Below are positions 15,289-15,666 of a stretch of 15,666 bases of DNA, piece by piece; the stretch's first letter is position 1, and the number at the start of each line of letters is the position of its first letter. This DNA comes from Dehalococcoidia bacterium UBA2777 (lineage in GTDB: Bacteria > Chloroflexota > Dehalococcoidia > UBA2247 > UBA2777). The notes under the pieces were generated by a model. It was not told where the DNA came from. It did no database searches and saw only the letters and a program-made list of their open reading frames with translations. The DNA lies in assembly GCA_002352365.1 (NCBI GenBank), contig DEIJ01000077.1, forward strand, positions 717-16,382, given 5' to 3'. The translations under genes and the position numbers were made by a program.

Positions 15289-15666
15289 ATGAGTGGCATT
15301 GAGGAGGCTAAGGCACAGGTTCTCAAAATGGCAAAGGAGCACGATGTGAAATTTATCCGGATGTGGTTCACTGATATTTTGGGTTTTTTAAAGAGCTTTG
15401 CCATCACTGTGGAAGAGCTAGAGGGAGCTTTGGAAGATGGCATGGGGTTTGATGGCTCCTCCATTCAAGGTTTTGCCCGCATCGATGAGAGCGATATGAT
15501 AGCCCTGCCAGACCCGGAAACTTTCTCGCTGCTTCCGTGGAGACCGAAAGAGCATGCCGTAGCTCGGATGATCTGCGATATTCTTTGGCCGGGGGGGAAG
15601 CCATTTGAAGGTGACCCCCGATATGTGCTAAAGAAGAACCTGAAGCGGGTTCAAGATATGGGCTAC
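15289..15666 (+). CDS. glnA: Glutamine synthetase type I, N-terminal part (cut by window end)
   Basis: The first 126 residues of GSI, which makes glutamine from glutamate, ammonia and ATP in the cytoplasm. The beta-grasp N-domain is clear: FIRMWFTDILGFLKSF, LEDGMGFDGSSIQGFARIDE and ESDMIALPDPETF. The ATG at 15289 is preceded by GGAGGGG about 7 bases upstream and lies 18 bases after the hypF stop, so co-transcription with the hyp genes is likely. The catalytic C-domain and any adenylylation loop are outside the window. Confidence 0.95.
   Translation, partial: MSGIEEAKAQVLKMAKEHDVKFIRMWFTDILGFLKSFAITVEELEGALEDGMGFDGSSIQGFARIDESDMIALPDPETFSLLPWRPKEHAVARMICDILWPGGKPFEGDPRYVLKKNLKRVQDMGY

Noticed and set aside
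1..15666. CRISPR array, prophage or integron
   Set aside because: No regularly spaced repeats, cas, phage structural or attC-like features are visible.

Overview
The window looks like an accessory stretch of an anaerobic bacterial chromosome. The genes that are intact are a bS21 ribosomal protein, two periplasmic solute-binding proteins, a large protein related to the archaeal-type CO dehydrogenase alpha subunit (CdhA), a tRNA-Leu, nickel-hydrogenase maturation genes (hypA, hypB, hypF) and the start of glnA. Together with the style of the transposase remnants this suggests a sediment or subsurface anaerobe, perhaps a Dehalococcoidia-like Chloroflexota. That placement rests on memory of similar proteins and is tentative.

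Layout. Bases 49-301 carry rpsU (minus strand) with a clear promoter. Bases 414-1660 hold a decayed IS256-family element whose transposase middle is inverted relative to its two ends. A Yip1-type membrane protein follows (1693-2244, minus). Bases 2345-2906 are a second, internally deleted IS256-family copy, which has cut off a solute-binding-protein gene (remnant 2907-3124, minus). The main intact block, all on the minus strand and read from right to left, is a strong promoter (9045-9073), a solute-binding protein (7566-8879), a small coupled ORF (7265-7486), a second solute-binding protein (5887-7278) and the 838-residue CdhA-like protein (3242-5758). Bases 9120-10660 are remnants of further insertion sequences (an IS630-like fragment and an IS481/IS3-like DDE element). 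tRNA-Leu(UAA) lies at 10702-10786 (minus). Bases 11007-11580 are a broken integrase-core transposase, and 11687-11754 is a REP-like palindrome. On the plus strand, hypA-hypB-hypF-glnA begin at 11911 behind a good promoter.

How the genes may work together. HypA, HypB and HypF supply nickel and the CN ligand pathway for [NiFe] hydrogenase; hypC, hypD, hypE and hydrogenase structural genes are not in the window. The solute-binding proteins lie upstream of the CdhA-like gene on the same strand and may be co-transcribed with it, but no permease or ATPase gene is present. The main surprise is the CdhA-like protein. It keeps the CdhA fold signatures and the double ferredoxin insert but lacks the His and at least one, probably two, of the Cys ligands of the Ni-Fe-S C-cluster, so it is unlikely to be an ordinary CO dehydrogenase. 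The left and centre of the window are a graveyard of at least five insertion-sequence remnants.
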